A stretch of DNA of 64,000 bases from Thiocystis violascens (GCA_020721065.1 DYNM01000006.1:1-64000), one strand, 5' to 3'. Shown: positions 31,195 to 43,164, numbered from the stretch's first letter. The notes: generated from the sequence alone by a model not told the origin. Made by a program: numbers and translations.

Positions 31195-32177
31195 GGACGG
31201 GACTCCGTTGTGGAAACAAAGCGGGCGATATCGTGATTAAACTTTACTAAATCAGTTGTTTGATAACGCGGGTCATGGTGAAAGTGCGCTGGTAAATAAA
31301 GCACGGCGGCAGCATATTGGTTGTTGTTGAGCGCATGAATATGAAAGAACAACGGACTAGCGCGGCGACTTTCTTGATCAATACCTTGAAGCGGTAATCC
31401 GAACGGAATTTTATCTCTACCGCGCAAATTACTTTCTTGACCGCGATGACTTTTATACTGTAACCCAGCTTGGCCATGCACACGGCGAGCGTCGTTATCA
31501 ATCTCAATAACTTTAAAACGGGCGTGTTGACTAAAAGCGGTATAAATTGGAAAGCAAACGACGCTTGCCGTTTCATTTAATCGCTTCCGTACCGCCGTTT
31601 CAAATCCAATTTGATCAAACATCATTTCTTGACCATTAAGCTGGCGCAGGGTAATTGAACCAAAACCGCGTCGTGCTCGACTGCCGAGTCCACCGAATAA
31701 ACTCCAAACTTGTAAAGCATCTTGAATTGCTATAATGTCATTCGCATTGCTTTTGGGTTTAAAGTGCAGTTCTAAATCAAAATCAACGCCTTCACGAATA
31801 CCTTGGCGATGTGACTCTTGATTATTTTCCATTAAACCAAAACCAAGATAGCCGCTGCCGGTATTATTTTGTGGCCATTGCGTTTCTAAATTCAAACGAG
31901 GCTGGCGACTAATGCGCAGCATAAACTGACCCTGACCAGTGTCAGCGCCATTGGCAGCTATTCCAAACAGTTGCGCCTCTTTATCATGTAATAATGCTAA
32001 TGCGCTTTCATCGCGGCTTGTCTCCGTTCTAAATCGTCCCCAATTGAGCGCACGCCACCAAAAGCGTAACGCACCTTTTACTGATGGTGGACGAATCCCG
32101 TCATTCGGTAATTGCTTTGCATCACCGATAAACATCGGGGTAACAATTTGAAAAGTGGCCTTGAGTAATTCTGGCAT
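31191..32177 (-). CDS. cmr1: Type III-B RAMP protein Cmr1
   Basis: IVTPMFIGDAK...GIRPPSVKGALRFWWRAL signature. Confidence 0.94.
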   Translation of the reverse strand: MPELLKATFQIVTPMFIGDAKQLPNDGIRPPSVKGALRFWWRALNWGRFRTETSRDESALALLHDKEAQLFGIAANGADTGQGQFMLRISRQPRLNLETQWPQNNTGSGYLGFGLMENNQESHRQGIREGVDFDLELHFKPKSNANDIIAIQDALQVWSLFGGLGSRARRGFGSITLRQLNGQEMMFDQIGFETAVRKRLNETASVVCFPIYTAFSQHARFKVIEIDNDARRVHGQAGLQYKSHRGQESNLRGRDKIPFGLPLQGIDQESRRASPLFFHIHALNNNQYAAAVLYLPAHFHHDPRYQTTDLVKFNHDIARFVSTTESRP

Positions 32178-32336
32178 TGAATCAATTCCTCATGGATTTC
32201 AGTAGCATATTGTGAAGTTCGCAACGTTTTGTCAGCACCGACTCAACTCACCGCGCTAGAAAACGACGTGAAACCATCTACTCAAGACTAACGTCACAGC
32301 GGCGACTTTTTTCAATGCCGCCGCCTCAGCAAGCCC

Positions 32337-33479
32337 TCAGCTTTCGTACAACTCCATCCGCACAAACGGTTCATATTGCGCTCGCCGCTCCGCGACAATG
32401 CGTTTATCAATCTCACTGTTCCGTTTTTGCGCAAGCAGCGCTTCATATTCGTCGTGATCAGTCATGCGCCAAACTAACAACCGCCAGCTTTCAATAGATG
32501 CGAGATAACGGTCACGGGTGTGTTCACCTGGTTTTAACCAGAATAAACTGTTGCTCCAGCTTTCATGTTTACCAACCGCCAGTTGCGCTGGAAACCGCGC
32601 TACCCGCTCTAAATACTCAATGGGTTTACAGCCATCAATTGCGCGCACCTTGCGCAAATCTTCAAGTGCCCGCCGTGATAAAAAAGGCACCAACGCTGTG
32701 GGACGTTCTAATTCTTCCCACACTAAAAAACCTACTGGCGATAACGTCATTTGCCCCGCGCCAATATCTTCAAAAAGCGGCTCTAATACGGCGCGTTCTT
32801 CAAAAGGAATGGCAGCATTTAATTCAGTGCGGGTAATTGCGCACTCGTTTTGAATACGTTCTAACAGCGGGCGAATCGGTTCTAAACGTGAACGGGAAAA
32901 TTCAACTGGCATCATCGGCAGTGGAATAAGGGCGCTGGATTGTTCAAAGATATATTGCGCCGGAACGCCTTTGAGCATTCCAATCAATACCGTGTATGGC
33001 ACCAAACTTTTGAAGCCACCAGTCGGGTTGAGAATGCAGTTTGTGGTGCCGTATTTTTCAATCTCATTTAACACGGCTTTAGTAAAATTCAACACGCCAA
33101 CTGCGCGGAATTGTTGCGCGTCCATGACTTGTAAACCAACCACGATTTCAATGCGACAACTAATACCGGGCTGGGCGCGATCTAAATACTGCTTAATGGC
33201 TTCGGCGCAGGCTTGTCCATCCGCAGTTTCAGAACTGAATAAAACTACTGTGTCGTTGGCGTTGACATTCATTCGCGCTAATGAATGTAATTCGGCGGAT
33301 AAATCGCGCTTTAACGCCACTTCGTCGTCCATGCTGGCGCTGCGGAAGGTGCCGTAAATCAATTTGGCGGCTGCGGAAACGCCGCCTTGTTCATTCACCC
33401 ACTGCGCGTTAAAGGTGATTTTTTGTGCGTAGAGCTTTTTGGCGGCGCTGGTGCCGCAGGTGCAAAGATAAGTTGGCAT
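32337..33479 (-). CDS. CARF-domain protein (Cas_APE2256-like); possible CARF-RelE (Cami1-like) effector
   Basis: CTCGTSAAKK, FSSETADGQ, ILNPTGGFKSLVPY CARF-type motifs; C-terminal RYLASIESWRLLVWRMTDHDEYEALL resembles RelE core by eye. Confidence 0.8.
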   Translation of the reverse strand: MPTYLCTCGTSAAKKLYAQKITFNAQWVNEQGGVSAAAKLIYGTFRSASMDDEVALKRDLSAELHSLARMNVNANDTVVLFSSETADGQACAEAIKQYLDRAQPGISCRIEIVVGLQVMDAQQFRAVGVLNFTKAVLNEIEKYGTTNCILNPTGGFKSLVPYTVLIGMLKGVPAQYIFEQSSALIPLPMMPVEFSRSRLEPIRPLLERIQNECAITRTELNAAIPFEERAVLEPLFEDIGAGQMTLSPVGFLVWEELERPTALVPFLSRRALEDLRKVRAIDGCKPIEYLERVARFPAQLAVGKHESWSNSLFWLKPGEHTRDRYLASIESWRLLVWRMTDHDEYEALLAQKRNSEIDKRIVAERRAQYEPFVRMELYES

Positions 33480-33510
33480 TGTGATGATTCCTCAACAGCG
33501 TTAAATGTTA

Positions 33511-33537
33511 AAAAAGCAGACGAAGTGTCTGCTTTTT
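33511..33537 (-). terminator. Rho-independent terminator of uvrA (perfect 11-bp inverted repeat)
   Basis: AAAAAGCAGAC-GAAGT-GTCTGCTTTTT located between uvrA stop and the first gene of the cas supercluster. Confidence 0.85.
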
Positions 33538-33592
33538 AGTGTCAACGGAAAATGACAAATGTCAGAAATAAGCATGAATTTCAGTTGGCGTT

Positions 33593-36433
33593 TTACCATC
33601 CCCGCGCCAGCAGCGGCGCTAAAAATTGCCCCGTGTGAGAATGCGCAGTTGCTGCGATCATTTCCGGCGTTCCAGTTGCAATGATTTCACCGCCGCGATT
33701 GCCGCCTTCTGGTCCTAAATCAATAATCCAATCGGCAGTTTTAATCACGTCTAAATTGTGTTCAATCACGACCAGCGTATTGCCTTGATTCCGCAAACGA
33801 TGCAGCACATCAAGCAAATGTTTGACATCGTGAAAATGTAAACCAGTTGTCGGTTCATCGAGAATATAAAGGGTGCGCCCAGTATCGCGTTTACTTAATT
33901 CTCGGCTGAGTTTTACGCGCTGCGCTTCACCACCCGATAACGTAATTGCACTTTGTCCGAGTTGCACATAACCCAAACCAACATCAATTAACGTGTGTAA
34001 TTTCCGCGCCAGCACCGGCACTGCTGCAAAAAATGTCAGCGCATCTTCTACCGTGAGTTTTAATACTTCATCAATTGTTTTGCCTTTATAACGAATATCG
34101 AGCGTTTCGCGGTTATAACGCCGTCCCTGACAAACATCACATTGGACGTAAATGTCGGGTAAAAAGTGCATTTCCACGCGAATTAATCCGTCGCCTTTAC
34201 ACGCTTCGCAGCGCCCGCCTTTGACATTAAAACTAAATCGCCCCGGCGTATAACCTCGCGCTCGCGCTTCCGGTACTGCCGTAAATAAATCGCGCACAAG
34301 ATTAAATAAACCGGTGTAGGTCGCGGGATTGGAGCGCGGTGTGCGTCCTATCGGGCTTTGGTCGATGTCAACCACTTTGTCGAAATGTTCAATCCCTTCA
34401 ATCGCTTGATGCGGCGCAGGTGTGACGCTGGCATCGTTGAGCTGCCGCGCCAGCACCGGAAATAAGGTGTCGTTAATCAACGTCGATTTGCCGGAACCCG
34501 ACACGCCCGTCACGCAGCACAGGGTGCCCACCGGAATTGCGGCGGTGACGTTGCGCAGGTTGTTGCCGGTCGCGCCGATGATGCGCAGTTGTCGCGCTGG
34601 ATCGTTGGCGGTGCGCTGGCGCGGAATCTCAATCCGCAGCTCGCCGCTGAGATAGCGCCCGGTCAGCGAGTTGGGCGCGGCAGCGAGTTCGGCCGCAGTG
34701 CCAATGGCGATGATTTCACCGCCGTGAACGCCTGCGCCGGGGCCGATGTCCACCACTACATCCGCCGCTCGCATCGCTTCTTCATCGTGTTCCACCACAA
34801 TCACGGTATTGCCGAGATCGCGTAAGTGATTGAGCGTTTTGAGTAAACGGGCGTTGTCGCGCTGGTGCAGCCCAATTGAGGGTTCATCCAAGATGTACAT
34901 CACGCCGACCAAACCAGCTCCGATCTGGCTCGCCAAGCGGATGCGCTGCGCCTCGCCGCCGGAGAGCGTTTCGGCGCTGCGCTCCAGCGTCAAATAATCC
35001 AAACCGACATCGACCAGAAAACGCAGGCGGGTGGCGATCTCTTTGATGACGTGTTTGCCGATGTCGCCGCGTTGTCCGGGCAGCGTCAAGGTCTCGAAAA
35101 ATTGCAGTGCTGCGCCAATCGGGAGCCGCGTCACGGCGGGGAGATTGAGCGGCGGTTGGTCGGCTGCTGACTCGTGAAGCAAAAACACATGCCGCGCCGT
35201 TTCGTTGAGCCGAGCGCCTTGACAGGTCGGACACGGTTGCTGCGACAGATACCGCGCCAGCTCTTCGCGCACGGTGTTGGAATCGGTCTCACGATAGCGG
35301 CGCTCAACGTTGCGCAAGATGCCTTCAAATGGCTGCGGTTTCGCGGTTTTTAGCAGCGATAACTGGAATGTGTCGCTGCCGCTGCCGTGCAAAATGACGG
35401 CGCGAACGCTTTCTGGCAGTTCCAGCCACGGCGTTTCAACGTGAAAGCCGTAATGTGTGCCTAACACGCTGATAATATGGAAATAAAAGGCGTTGCGCCG
35501 ATCCCAACCGCGCACTGCGCCGCCCGCTAAACTCAACTGCGGATGCGCGACGACTTTGTCAGGATCAAAGAATTGCTCAACCCCCAGCCCATCGCAGCTC
35601 GGACACGCGCCCGCCGGATTGTTGAATGAAAACAAGCGCGGCTCGAGTTCGGTCACGCTGTAGCCGCACTGCGGGCAGGCGAATTTGGCCGAAAAAGTCA
35701 GCGGCTGGCGCTCCGGTTCATCGAGCCACGCGAGGCGAGCGATGCCACTAGAGAGCGCCAGCGCCGTCTCGAACGATTCCGCCAGCCGTTGCGTGATATC
35801 GCTGCGCACGCGAAACCGGTCGATGACGACGGCGAGATCGTGCTTTTGTTTGGGATCAAGCTCCGGCGCAGCGTCCAATTCATACACTTGCCCATCAATC
35901 TGAGCGCGGATGAAGCCTTGCGCGTGCAGCTCGGCGAGCAGGCGTTGATAGTCGCCTTTGCGAGCCGCAATCAGCGGCGCGAGCAGCATCACCTTGTCGC
36001 CCTCCGGCAGCGCGAGCACCTGATCGACCATCTGGCTGACGGTTTGCGCGGCGAGCGGGAGCAGGTGGGTTGGGCAATGCGGCTGCCCGACGCGGGCAAA
36101 TAGCAGCCGCAGATAGTCGTAAATTTCAGTAATCGTGCCGACGGTGGAGCGCGGATTGTGCGAGGTGGTTTTTTGTTCAATCGAAATGGCAGGCGACAAG
36201 CCTTCGATGTGATCAACGTCCGGTTTTTCCATCACCGACAAAAATTGCCGCGCATAGGTGGACAGCGATTCGACATAACGGCGTTGCCCTTCGGCATAAA
36301 TGGTGTCGAATGCGAGCGAGGATTTGCCCGATCCCGACAAGCCCGTGAACACAATTAGGCGGTCGCGGGGCAGGTCAAGGTCAACGTTTTTGAGGTTGTG
36401 GGTGCGGGCACCACGAATGTGAAGAACGTGCAT
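33593..36433 (-). CDS. uvrA: Excinuclease ABC subunit A
   Basis: [58 protein letters not shown]; two ABC domains. Start shifted from 36484. Confidence 0.99.
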   Translation of the reverse strand: MHVLHIRGARTHNLKNVDLDLPRDRLIVFTGLSGSGKSSLAFDTIYAEGQRRYVESLSTYARQFLSVMEKPDVDHIEGLSPAISIEQKTTSHNPRSTVGTITEIYDYLRLLFARVGQPHCPTHLLPLAAQTVSQMVDQVLALPEGDKVMLLAPLIAARKGDYQRLLAELHAQGFIRAQIDGQVYELDAAPELDPKQKHDLAVVIDRFRVRSDITQRLAESFETALALSSGIARLAWLDEPERQPLTFSAKFACPQCGYSVTELEPRLFSFNNPAGACPSCDGLGVEQFFDPDKVVAHPQLSLAGGAVRGWDRRNAFYFHIISVLGTHYGFHVETPWLELPESVRAVILHGSGSDTFQLSLLKTAKPQPFEGILRNVERRYRETDSNTVREELARYLSQQPCPTCQGARLNETARHVFLLHESAADQPPLNLPAVTRLPIGAALQFFETLTLPGQRGDIGKHVIKEIATRLRFLVDVGLDYLTLERSAETLSGGEAQRIRLASQIGAGLVGVMYILDEPSIGLHQRDNARLLKTLNHLRDLGNTVIVVEHDEEAMRAADVVVDIGPGAGVHGGEIIAIGTAAELAAAPNSLTGRYLSGELRIEIPRQRTANDPARQLRIIGATGNNLRNVTAAIPVGTLCCVTGVSGSGKSTLINDTLFPVLARQLNDASVTPAPHQAIEGIEHFDKVVDIDQSPIGRTPRSNPATYTGLFNLVRDLFTAVPEARARGYTPGRFSFNVKGGRCEACKGDGLIRVEMHFLPDIYVQCDVCQGRRYNRETLDIRYKGKTIDEVLKLTVEDALTFFAAVPVLARKLHTLIDVGLGYVQLGQSAITLSGGEAQRVKLSRELSKRDTGRTLYILDEPTTGLHFHDVKHLLDVLHRLRNQGNTLVVIEHNLDVIKTADWIIDLGPEGGNRGGEIIATGTPEMIAATAHSHTGQFLAPLLARGW

Positions 36434-36555
36434 GAGTGGGCGTTGCCAGTGCAGATTTGGAGAACCAAGCATGGTAACTGCCACCGCTGTGGTGCGACTG
36501 CTATGATTGATTTTTGAGCAACGACAGTGCGCCCAGCAGGGCAGGGGAAAGACAG

Positions 36556-37074
36556 ATGGCTGGTGTTAATCGTGTGATTTTAATTGGCAATCTCGGCGCT
36601 GATCCCGCCGAGTTGCGTTATATGCCCAGCGGTGACGCGGTGCTCAACGTGACGTTGGCAACCACTGAAACTTGGAAAGATCGCGCCACCGGGGAAAAAC
36701 GCGAACGCACGGAATGGCACAAGATTGTGTTCATTGGCAAGACGGCGGAAATCGTCAAGCAGTATCTGCATAAAGGCTCGCAGATTTACGTTGAAGGCAA
36801 GCTGCGGACGCGCAAATGGCAAACGCCAGAAGGTCAGGATCGTTACACCACCGAGGTGGTTGTGGACTCCTTCGGCACCATGCAAATGCTCGGCGGGCGG
36901 CAGGAGCAACCGAGCAGCGGATCGTCGGTGCCATTTGATGAGGAAGCGCACTATCAAGGGCAAGGGCGGCCGGCCGGTCGTCCGCAAACTGCACCTGCGC
37001 CTGCGCCGTCCAGCTCCGCTCCGGCGAGTAATTACGGCGGCAGCAGCACTTATGATGATGACATTCCATTTTAA
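36556..37074 (+). CDS. ssb: Single-stranded DNA-binding protein
   Basis: [26 protein letters not shown]... and acidic C-terminal tail DDDIPF. Confidence 0.98.
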   Translation: MAGVNRVILIGNLGADPAELRYMPSGDAVLNVTLATTETWKDRATGEKRERTEWHKIVFIGKTAEIVKQYLHKGSQIYVEGKLRTRKWQTPEGQDRYTTEVVVDSFGTMQMLGGRQEQPSSGSSVPFDEEAHYQGQGRPAGRPQTAPAPAPSSSAPASNYGGSSTYDDDIPF

Positions 37075-37102
37075 TTCCGCTTTGATTTCAGTTTAGGAGA
37101 CA

Positions 37103-38164
37103 ATGATGCGCACCATTTTAATCACTGGCGGGGCGGGTTTTATTGGCGGGAACTTTGTGCATTTCCTAATGAAAAAAACCGCCGTGCGGGTGGTTAATCT
37201 GGATGCGCTCACCTATGCCGGTAATTTAGATACGTTAGCGGCATTCAATAACGAACCGCGCCATATTTTTATTCACGGCGATATTAGCGACCGTGCTTTA
37301 GTGAAACAACTGCTAACTGAATACGCAGTTGATGCAGTGGTCAATTTTGCTGCGGAAAGCCATGTTGATCGTTCAATTGATGGTCCTGCTGCATTTATTG
37401 ACACCAACATCAGCGGCACCTTTCAGCTTTTAGAAGCGACCCGCGCCTATTGGTTAAACAGCACTGCCGAGAAGCAAGCTGCATTTCGGTTTTTGCATGT
37501 TTCCACTGATGAAGTCTATGGCTCACTGGGTGCCACCGGATTATTTACGGAAACAACACCGTATGCGCCCAATTCGCCGTATTCCGCCAGCAAAGCCGCT
37601 TCCGATCATTTAGTTCGCGCTTGGTGTCACACTTATGGCTTGCCCGTACTCACCACCAATTGCTCAAATAATTACGGCCCCTATCAATTCCCGGAAAAAC
37701 TCATCCCGTTAATGCTCTTAAAAGCGCAACGCGGCGAACCGCTGCCGATTTATGGCGACGGCGGCAACATCCGCGATTGGTTATTTGTCGGCGATCATTG
37801 CCGCGCCATCTGGCGCGTATTAGAAGCAGGAACTCCCGGCGAGGTTTACAACGTTGGCGGCAATAGCGAACGCACCAATTTAGAAGTCGTTGATACTTTA
37901 TGCGCATTATTGGATGAATTATTGCCAGCTTCACCACAACGCCCCCATGCGCAATTCAAACACTTTGTCAGTGATCGCCCCGGTCACGACCGCCGTTACG
38001 CGATTGACGCAAGTAAATTACAGCGCGAATTAGGTTGGCGACCGCTTGAAACCTTTGAATCTGGATTGCAAAAAACCGTGCAATGGTATTTAGACAATCC
38101 CGCGTGGTGTGCGCGAGTGATGGATGGCAGTTATCGTGGCGAACGTTTAGGTATGGAGCAATAA
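37103..38164 (+). CDS. rfbB: dTDP-glucose 4,6-dehydratase
   Basis: [49 protein letters not shown]. Confidence 0.98.
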   Translation: MMRTILITGGAGFIGGNFVHFLMKKTAVRVVNLDALTYAGNLDTLAAFNNEPRHIFIHGDISDRALVKQLLTEYAVDAVVNFAAESHVDRSIDGPAAFIDTNISGTFQLLEATRAYWLNSTAEKQAAFRFLHVSTDEVYGSLGATGLFTETTPYAPNSPYSASKAASDHLVRAWCHTYGLPVLTTNCSNNYGPYQFPEKLIPLMLLKAQRGEPLPIYGDGGNIRDWLFVGDHCRAIWRVLEAGTPGEVYNVGGNSERTNLEVVDTLCALLDELLPASPQRPHAQFKHFVSDRPGHDRRYAIDASKLQRELGWRPLETFESGLQKTVQWYLDNPAWCARVMDGSYRGERLGMEQ

Positions 38165-38166
38165 AG

Positions 38167-39044
<878 letters not shown>

Positions 39045-39048
<4 letters not shown>

Positions 39049-39596
39049 ATGTTATTGAAACTACACTTCCCGGAGTACTGATTCTTGAGCCTAAAGTGTG
39101 GGGTGATGAGCGCGGTTATTTTTTAGAAACGTATCGGGTTAATCGCTACACAGAATTAGGCATTCCAGCGCCGTTCGTACAGGACAATCAATCATTTTCC
39201 CGTCACGGCGTATTACGCGGGCTGCATGTACAACATCCGAATGCACAAGGCAAATTGATTCAGGTGCTTGCCGGAGAAGTATTTGATGTTGCGGTGGATA
39301 TTCGCCGCAGTTCGCCGACTTTTGGGCAATGGGTTGGGGTAACGTTGTCTGGTGACAATAAACGCCAGTTTTGGATTCCAGCCGGTTTTGCGCATGGATT
39401 TTTAGTCACTGGAGATCATGCGCTATTCATGTATAAAAACACCGCTTATTATAGTCCAGAACATGAATTGAGTATTCGCTGGGATGATCCCGATATTGGT
39501 ATTGCTTGGCCATGCACGGGAACACCAGAACTGTCAGCAAAAGATCGGGATGCTGCGTGCTTAAAAGAGATTGCTTTGGCGCGGTTGCCAGAGTGA
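39045..39596 (+). CDS. rfbC: dTDP-4-dehydrorhamnose 3,5-epimerase
   Basis: [32 protein letters not shown]. Confidence 0.98.
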
Positions 39597-39604
39597 ATAG
39601 TGGT

Positions 39605-39709
39605 TTTCAAGAAACGTTGATTAAATACTACTTTATAGTAGATTTGTAAACAGTTTGATGTTAGCAGCTTTAAATTTTTATGAAATCGGTTAATCAACGT
39701 TGCCTTGAA
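39605..39709. repeat. Imperfect ~20-bp inverted repeat pair (TTCAAG-AACGTTGATTAA type) enclosing ~65 bp
   Basis: AACGTTGATTAA (39613-39624) and TTAATCAACGTT (39690-39701) are perfect inverses, extended imperfectly outward through CAAG/CTTG. Confidence 0.8.
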
Positions 39710-39746
39710 GTAAAATGTTATATCACTGTAAAATATAGTGCTGACT

Positions 39747-42700
39747 ATGATTGTTGATGCTGCTCGTTTTCAAGAACTACTCACCGCTTTTAATTTAACA
39801 GAATTGTTTATTGAATTGGGTTGGGATTATCCTGAGAACTCTGTTCATTCTGTTGCCATCAAAAATGAATCCTTTGTCTTAAATGTGATTGCCCAAAAAC
39901 GCGGCGTTCAAGTGTTATGTTGTGCGCCAGATCAATACGGGCAAATTCCACCTCATGCTACGCAACTTAAAATTGAACAAGCAGCAACCGCGCTAGTTTA
40001 TGAACACCTGCTCATTTTTACTGATGCCACCCAAACCGCACTTACTTGGTTATGGGTGGTGCGTGCTCCTAATCAACCCTTAATCACACGCACGCACACT
40101 TGGCATCAAGGCACAAGCGGCGAAGCGTTGCGTCAAAAATTAGATCAAATTATTTGGTCATTAGAAGATGAAGAAGCAATTACGTTGACCGCTGTGATTG
40201 CGGGATTACGACGTGCTTTTGATCGTGAAAAAGTCTCTAAACAATTTTATGAACAATTCAAAAAGGAACATACTTTATTGAGTGCCGCAATTACTGGATT
40301 GAGTACCATTGAACAACGCGATTGGTACACGTCTTTGATGCTTAATCGCTTGATGTTTATTTACTTTATTCAACGCAAGGGTTTTTTGCATAGTAATCCT
40401 AATTATCTCTCTGATCATTTGCATTTCGTTCAGCAACAACCACACCAAGCCGGTTCGTTTTATCGCCAATTTTTGCGTCCTCTATTTCACACTGGCTTAA
40501 ACCAGCCGCTGACTACACGCACTAACGAACAAACAACACTCCTCGGCGAAGTTCCTTATCTTAATGGCGGTTTATTTGATGTTCATGCTTTAGAAGCAGC
40601 ATATTTAGATTTAGATATTCCAAATGATGCTTTTGAAAAAATACTAGCTTTTTTAGACCGTTATGATTGGCATTTAGACAGTCGTCCGCTTGCTTCTGGT
40701 AATGAAATTAATCCTGATGTGCTCGGCTATATTTTTGAAAAATACATCAATCAAAAACAGATGGGTGCGTACTATACTAAAGAAGATATTACGGAATACA
40801 TTGCAAAAAACACCATCATTCCTCATTTGTTAGAACAAACCCGTCAAGGCTGCCAAGTTGCTTTTAGTGGCACAGGTTCAGTGTGGACATTATTACAACA
40901 AAATCCTGATCGTTATTTGTATTCAGCAGTAAAAACTGGCGTGATTGATGCGCATGGTCAACCCGTTTCTGAATCTGCATTGCCTGATTTTGTGCAAATA
41001 GGAATGCACGATGCGGCAGCGCGGAAGTTTGATCGGCGCTATAACGTTGGCGAAGCCTTATTTAATACAGCAACCGGCGAGCGCGGTACCTTACCGACTG
41101 AAACTTGGCGCGAATATATTGAGCGCCGCACTCGCTGTTTGCGTATTCGAGATGAGTTGGCACTAGGTAAAATTAACACCATTGATGAACTGATTACGCT
41201 TAATTTAGATATTCGTCAGTTGTTGCAAGATGTGATTGATAGCTGCGATAGCCCTGATTTGTTGCGGTCAATTTGGCAAGCTATTGTGGGTAGTGATGCG
41301 CGTCATTATGGAATTGTTATTCTTGATCCCACTTGCGGCTCTGGAGCTTTTTTGTTTTCAGCCGTGAATATCTTGGAGCCGTTATATGAGGTTTGTTTAG
41401 AGCGGATGGAGGCATTTGTAGAGGATGCGCAGCGAATTGCCAAACGCAACAATGGCAAATTTTATGCTGATCGGTATGCTGATTTTATTACGGTACTTGA
41501 TGCAGTTAATCGTCATCCGTCGCGCCGTTATTTTATTTATAAAAATATCATTTTGAATAACTTGTTCGGCGTAGACATCATGCCGGAGGCAGTTGAAATC
41601 TGCAAATTACGGCTATTTCTCAAACTGGTGTCGCAGGTCAATCGCGTTGGGGAATTACAGCCGTTGCCTGACATTGATTTTAATATCCGCTGTGGTAATA
41701 CGTTGGTTGGTTATGCAACTGCTAGTCAGTTTGATACTGCAAATGATCTTGCCAGTGATTGCGCACATCGCACGCAAATTAAAGCTAAAATTACTGAAGT
41801 GGCGGCATTATTTGATCGGTTTCGTGTCCAGCAAATGGAGCGCGATGGTTATGTGAACACTGAGGATAAACATCAACTCAGTGTACAACTAAAAACACTC
41901 AGATTAGAATTAGATCGTTATTTAGCGCGTCAATATGGCATTGATGTTAATCAAGTTACCGACTTTGAACAATGGCGCAGCAGTCATCAGCCATTTCATT
42001 GGTTTGCTGAGTTTTATCATGTGATGCAAAGCGGTGGATTTAATGTCGTTATTGGGAATCCACCTTATATTGAAATGACAAAAGTTAAAGGCTACTCTTT
42101 GATCGGCCTTAAGACACAAAAAACGGGAAATTTGTACGCTCCTTGTGTTGAACGCAATACATTTATTACACTTAAAAAAGCGCGTTTTGGCGTAATTGTT
42201 CCGCTAAGTGGATTTTCAACTTCAAGAATGGAAAATTATCAAAATTTAGTTTTGAGTCGTTACTCATTTAATGCAATTTCTTTTTATAGTGGTGATGCGC
42301 ATCCCTCAGTGTTATTTGACGGAGTTAAATACAGATTAGCCATTATTATTTCAGGGTCAGATTCTGTGGGAACCTACACATCAAACTATCTTCGTTGGTA
42401 TGCAGAAGAACGACCTTACTTATTTGAAAAATTATCTTATGAAAAATGCGTTTTTGATTCTGGTTATTTACGCTTTTCTAAACTAGGTACAAATCAGTTA
42501 GTAGGTGTTCTTTCTAAAATTTTAACAAACAAAATAAAACTACAGACGTACTTAAAGAAAACAGGTAAAGGTCATTTGATCTATCATCGAAGCCCTGTTT
42601 TTTGGATACGCGCAATGGATTTTGAGCCTTATTTTAAGTCTCCTGTTAAAGAGCGTTCTACAGAGCATCTTAAAGACTTACGTTGCGAATCTTCAAAAAT

Positions 42701-43079
42701 ATCTAAAGTTATAGGCGCACTAATTAATAGCTCATTTTTTTATTTCTGGTTTTCTGTGCAAGGCAATTGCCGAAACGTTACTGGTAACGACATCAGTGAT
42801 ATGCCAATTTTTTCTATTGAAACTAATTGCACTGATATTTTAATTGAAAATTTTGAATCTCTTATGAAAGATTATCAAAAAAATTCAGTTCGCAGAGTGT
42901 ATGAGTACAAAACGGGACAAGTGGAATATGATGAGTTTTACCCAAGATTGTCAAAATCAGTTATTGATAAAATTGATCTTGAACTTGGTAAGCTATTTGA
43001 GTTAAATCATGAGGAAATTGATTGCCTTATTAACTATGATATTAAATATCGAATGGGTGGGACTGATGATGACGGATAA
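39747..43079 (+). CDS. Eco57I-like N6-adenine DNA methyltransferase / putative type IIG restriction-modification protein
   Basis: Motif I DPTCGSGAFLFSA, motif IV NPPYIE, QMGAYYTKEDITEYI; ~1110 aa with C-terminal target-recognition-like region. Alternative GTG start at 39738. Confidence 0.88.
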   Translation: MIVDAARFQELLTAFNLTELFIELGWDYPENSVHSVAIKNESFVLNVIAQKRGVQVLCCAPDQYGQIPPHATQLKIEQAATALVYEHLLIFTDATQTALTWLWVVRAPNQPLITRTHTWHQGTSGEALRQKLDQIIWSLEDEEAITLTAVIAGLRRAFDREKVSKQFYEQFKKEHTLLSAAITGLSTIEQRDWYTSLMLNRLMFIYFIQRKGFLHSNPNYLSDHLHFVQQQPHQAGSFYRQFLRPLFHTGLNQPLTTRTNEQTTLLGEVPYLNGGLFDVHALEAAYLDLDIPNDAFEKILAFLDRYDWHLDSRPLASGNEINPDVLGYIFEKYINQKQMGAYYTKEDITEYIAKNTIIPHLLEQTRQGCQVAFSGTGSVWTLLQQNPDRYLYSAVKTGVIDAHGQPVSESALPDFVQIGMHDAAARKFDRRYNVGEALFNTATGERGTLPTETWREYIERRTRCLRIRDELALGKINTIDELITLNLDIRQLLQDVIDSCDSPDLLRSIWQAIVGSDARHYGIVILDPTCGSGAFLFSAVNILEPLYEVCLERMEAFVEDAQRIAKRNNGKFYADRYADFITVLDAVNRHPSRRYFIYKNIILNNLFGVDIMPEAVEICKLRLFLKLVSQVNRVGELQPLPDIDFNIRCGNTLVGYATASQFDTANDLASDCAHRTQIKAKITEVAALFDRFRVQQMERDGYVNTEDKHQLSVQLKTLRLELDRYLARQYGIDVNQVTDFEQWRSSHQPFHWFAEFYHVMQSGGFNVVIGNPPYIEMTKVKGYSLIGLKTQKTGNLYAPCVERNTFITLKKARFGVIVPLSGFSTSRMENYQNLVLSRYSFNAISFYSGDAHPSVLFDGVKYRLAIIISGSDSVGTYTSNYLRWYAEERPYLFEKLSYEKCVFDSGYLRFSKLGTNQLVGVLSKILTNKIKLQTYLKKTGKGHLIYHRSPVFWIRAMDFEPYFKSPVKERSTEHLKDLRCESSKISKVIGALINSSFFYFWFSVQGNCRNVTGNDISDMPIFSIETNCTDILIENFESLMKDYQKNSVRRVYEYKTGQVEYDEFYPRLSKSVIDKIDLELGKLFELNHEEIDCLINYDIKYRMGGTDDDG

Positions 43080-43164
43080 TATCGCAAATTTCGTGGTTTT
43101 CTTAACCTTCTTTCAAACTGAAGAATAAACTGATAAACACGCTAAATCACTTCGGAATAATTCA

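Noticed and set aside
10098-33479. Possibility of Cas9/Cas12/Cas13, tracrRNA, or a CRISPR-associated transposon (tnsA/B/C, tniQ)
   Set aside because: No such proteins are recognisable in the ORF track; Cas3 is intact in both modules, arguing against a CAST.
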